Source: Bacteroidia bacterium (GTDB lineage: Bacteria > Bacteroidota > Bacteroidia > J057). Taken from it: a stretch of DNA of 64,000 bases. The translations under genes and the position numbers were made by a program. The stretch lies in assembly GCA_041391665.1 (NCBI GenBank), contig JAWKNO010000003.1:682001-746000 (forward strand). The letters run 5' to 3'. The notes under the pieces are model-generated. The model did not search any database. It was not told the DNA's origin and saw only the letters and a list, made by a program, of their open reading frames with translations. Shown here one piece after another: positions 62,692 to 64,000 of this stretch. How positions within the stretch are numbered: the stretch's first letter is position 1; the number at the start of each line of letters is the position of its first letter.

Positions 62692-64000
62692 TTATCTAAG
62701 TTTTAAGGTTGCAAATGCTACTAAAACCATCAATATTGCCACAATCCAAAACCTCGCGACGATTTTTGATTCATGTAACCCGGCCTTCTCATAGTGATGA
62801 TGCAGCGGGGACATTCTAAAAATCCGCCTTCCTTCTCCATATTTTCGCTTCGTATACTTGAAGTACGAAACCTGAACAATCACTGAAATGGATTCTGCGA
62901 AGAAGATTCCGCACAGAATCGGCAGTAACAATTCTTTTTTGACCATCAAAGAAAGAATCCCGACGGCTCCTCCCAATGCAAGGCTTCCCGTATCTCCCAT
63001 AAAAACCTGAGCGGGGTAAGCATTGTACCAGAGAAAGCCCAAACAGCCACCAACCAATGCCGCCACATATACCAAAAGCTCTGCGGAAAGCGGTATATAG
63101 CTAATGTTCAGGTAATTGGAAAAGACATAGTTACCCGAAACATAAGCAAATACCCCAAGTCCGGCGCCTACAATTGCGGTGGTTCCGGCAGCCAGTCCAT
63201 CAATACCGTCTGTAAGATTCACACTATTGGAAACAGCGGTTACGACAAATATGACAATGAGCAGATATACAATTCTTCCAAGAACATTGGGGTCAATCAC
63301 CCGATCGAGAAAAAACACCTTCGAATAGTCAAAGACATATTCTTTGAAAAAAGGAAAATCTGTAATGTATATAAAACTCTGATCTTCAGGCCCGAAAAGC
63401 TCACTGGCTATGAGCTTGCGTTGTTCCTGAGGGATCAAAATGATTTTTTCTTCAGGTTTCGTTTCACCCAGAGAATCTTTTGTTATTCGAATCACCCGAT
63501 ATAGCGCCAACTCATCGTAGATTTCGCCATCGGGAAAAGTCGTAAAAGCCTCACCATTAATTTTTACCAATTCGTCGCCTGTCAAAAATCCAGCATCGCG
63601 CAGGAGGCGGTTGGTCTTGATTTTATTTAGCTGGGTAATATTTGCCCGGCTTCCCATAAAATCAGGGTGAAACAACATCGTGATCCCGACAATCAGTCCC
63701 AGTCCGATCTGGCCAATGATTTTGAATTTACCTTTCAATCCCTGCTTATCTTTTTTGAAGACTTTGATATAATCGTCAACAAATCCGATAACGCCCATCC
63801 AGATAGTCCCAAGTAAAATCAGCCAGACGTATCCGTTTTGAATATCCCCCCACAACAGTGTTGGAATCACAATTGCGGCAATGATAATCAGTCCGCCCAT
63901 AGTGGGAGTCCCTGCTTTTGCGGCGTGGTCAGGACCGGTAGAACTGTCTCTTACAACTTCTCCGATCAGGTTTTTTCTCAGTAAGTCAATGATCTTTTTG
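62692..64000 (-). CDS. mraY: Phospho-MurNAc-pentapeptide transferase MraY (partial, runs off the window)
   Basis: The frame continues through the right edge (codons for DLLRKNLIGEVVRD and KAGTPTMGG lie upstream of the ATG at 63900), so only the extreme N-terminus is missing. It joins phospho-MurNAc-pentapeptide to undecaprenyl phosphate, giving lipid I. Catalytic motifs are VDDYIKVFKKD, NSVNLTDGIDGLAAG and FMGDTGSLALGG, and the HHHYEKAG finish is present. Between the fourth and fifth segments it carries an extra soluble insert of about 110 residues (RLLRDAGFLTGDELVKING...), longer than I expect of the family and PDZ-like in part. Confidence 0.94.
   Translation of the reverse strand, partial: KKIIDLLRKNLIGEVVRDSSTGPDHAAKAGTPTMGGLIIIAAIVIPTLLWGDIQNGYVWLILLGTIWMGVIGFVDDYIKVFKKDKQGLKGKFKIIGQIGLGLIVGITMLFHPDFMGSRANITQLNKIKTNRLLRDAGFLTGDELVKINGEAFTTFPDGEIYDELALYRVIRITKDSLGETKPEEKIILIPQEQRKLIASELFGPEDQSFIYITDFPFFKEYVFDYSKVFFLDRVIDPNVLGRIVYLLIVIFVVTAVSNSVNLTDGIDGLAAGTTAIVGAGLGVFAYVSGNYVFSNYLNISYIPLSAELLVYVAALVGGCLGFLWYNAYPAQVFMGDTGSLALGGAVGILSLMVKKELLLPILCGIFFAESISVIVQVSYFKYTKRKYGEGRRIFRMSPLHHHYEKAGLHESKIVARFWIVAILMVLVAFATLKLR

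Noticed and set aside
1..64000. tRNA and rRNA genes
   Set aside because: I looked for T-loop GTTCGANNC signatures with acceptor pairing and for rRNA stretches and found none that fold; the SRP RNA is the only housekeeping RNA I can support.

Overview
The window is a chromosomal segment of a Bacteroidota bacterium. The signs are a FtsQ-type dcw cluster, a GLPGLI-family protein beside an outer-membrane beta-barrel protein, a DUF4301 protein, a good TTG-N19-TAnnTTTG promoter in front of the SRP RNA, and weak Shine-Dalgarno signals. I cannot name the genus; a Saprospirales-like organism is a guess. Core genes look GC-richer, and the 14.5-40.3 kb stretch is visibly AT-richer and patchy, as expected for acquired DNA.

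Layout. 0-14.4 kb is mostly housekeeping: a NYN/LOTUS protein, a cysteine desulfurase, an ethanolamine-type permease, a coiled-coil lipoprotein, a small RelE/ParE toxin-antitoxin pair, transketolase next to xylulokinase, an exported formylglycine-generating enzyme, a DUF4301 protein and mnmE. A four-helix-bundle gene in heptanucleotide repeat arrays has been wedged between the DUF4301 gene and mnmE. 14.5-17 kb holds an orphan antitoxin-like gene, an AbiEi/AbiEii pair between 71-bp direct repeats, and an orphan HipB-like regulator with a palindromic operator.

17.1-28.6 kb is a type III restriction-modification island: mod, a second four-helix-bundle cassette, a 27-codon remnant of the res start, an AlbA_2/Schlafen-type gene, res, a PLD/SNF2 helicase and a DUF4391 protein. 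28.6-40.3 kb is the most unusual part: a divergent WYL repressor; a retron-type reverse transcriptase with a long C-terminal extension, preceded by a candidate msr-msd RNA bounded by complementary arms; a degenerate receiver protein; a receiver-HEPN protein with an intact phosphoacceptor site and an RNDFIH ribonuclease motif; a DUF3127 OB-fold protein; a RecD-like helicase; and a TPR protein with a cold-shock-like end. Two nearly identical WYL-type operators, at 29775 and 35090, tie the two halves together. The helicase gene is cleanly split by a 1484-bp IS66-family insertion with 8-bp target duplications.

40.4-53.9 kb returns to ordinary genes: a Crp/Fnr regulator, a rhodanese, a metallophosphoesterase, VF530, an NAD-dependent reductase with an AraC regulator, an outer-membrane protein and GLPGLI pair divergent from a histidine kinase/response regulator pair, SRP RNA and ribD. 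54.1-64 kb is the division and cell wall cluster, read leftwards as mraY-murD-ftsW-murG-murC-ftsQ-ftsA-ftsZ; mraY runs off the right edge.

How the parts may work together (inference): the RT locus looks like an anti-phage module in which the RT and its RNA/DNA product act as sensor or guard, the receiver-HEPN protein is a possible toxic ribonuclease, and the OB-fold, helicase and TPR proteins handle nucleic acid, all held down by the WYL protein. I know of no described system with exactly this composition, but I could not search.
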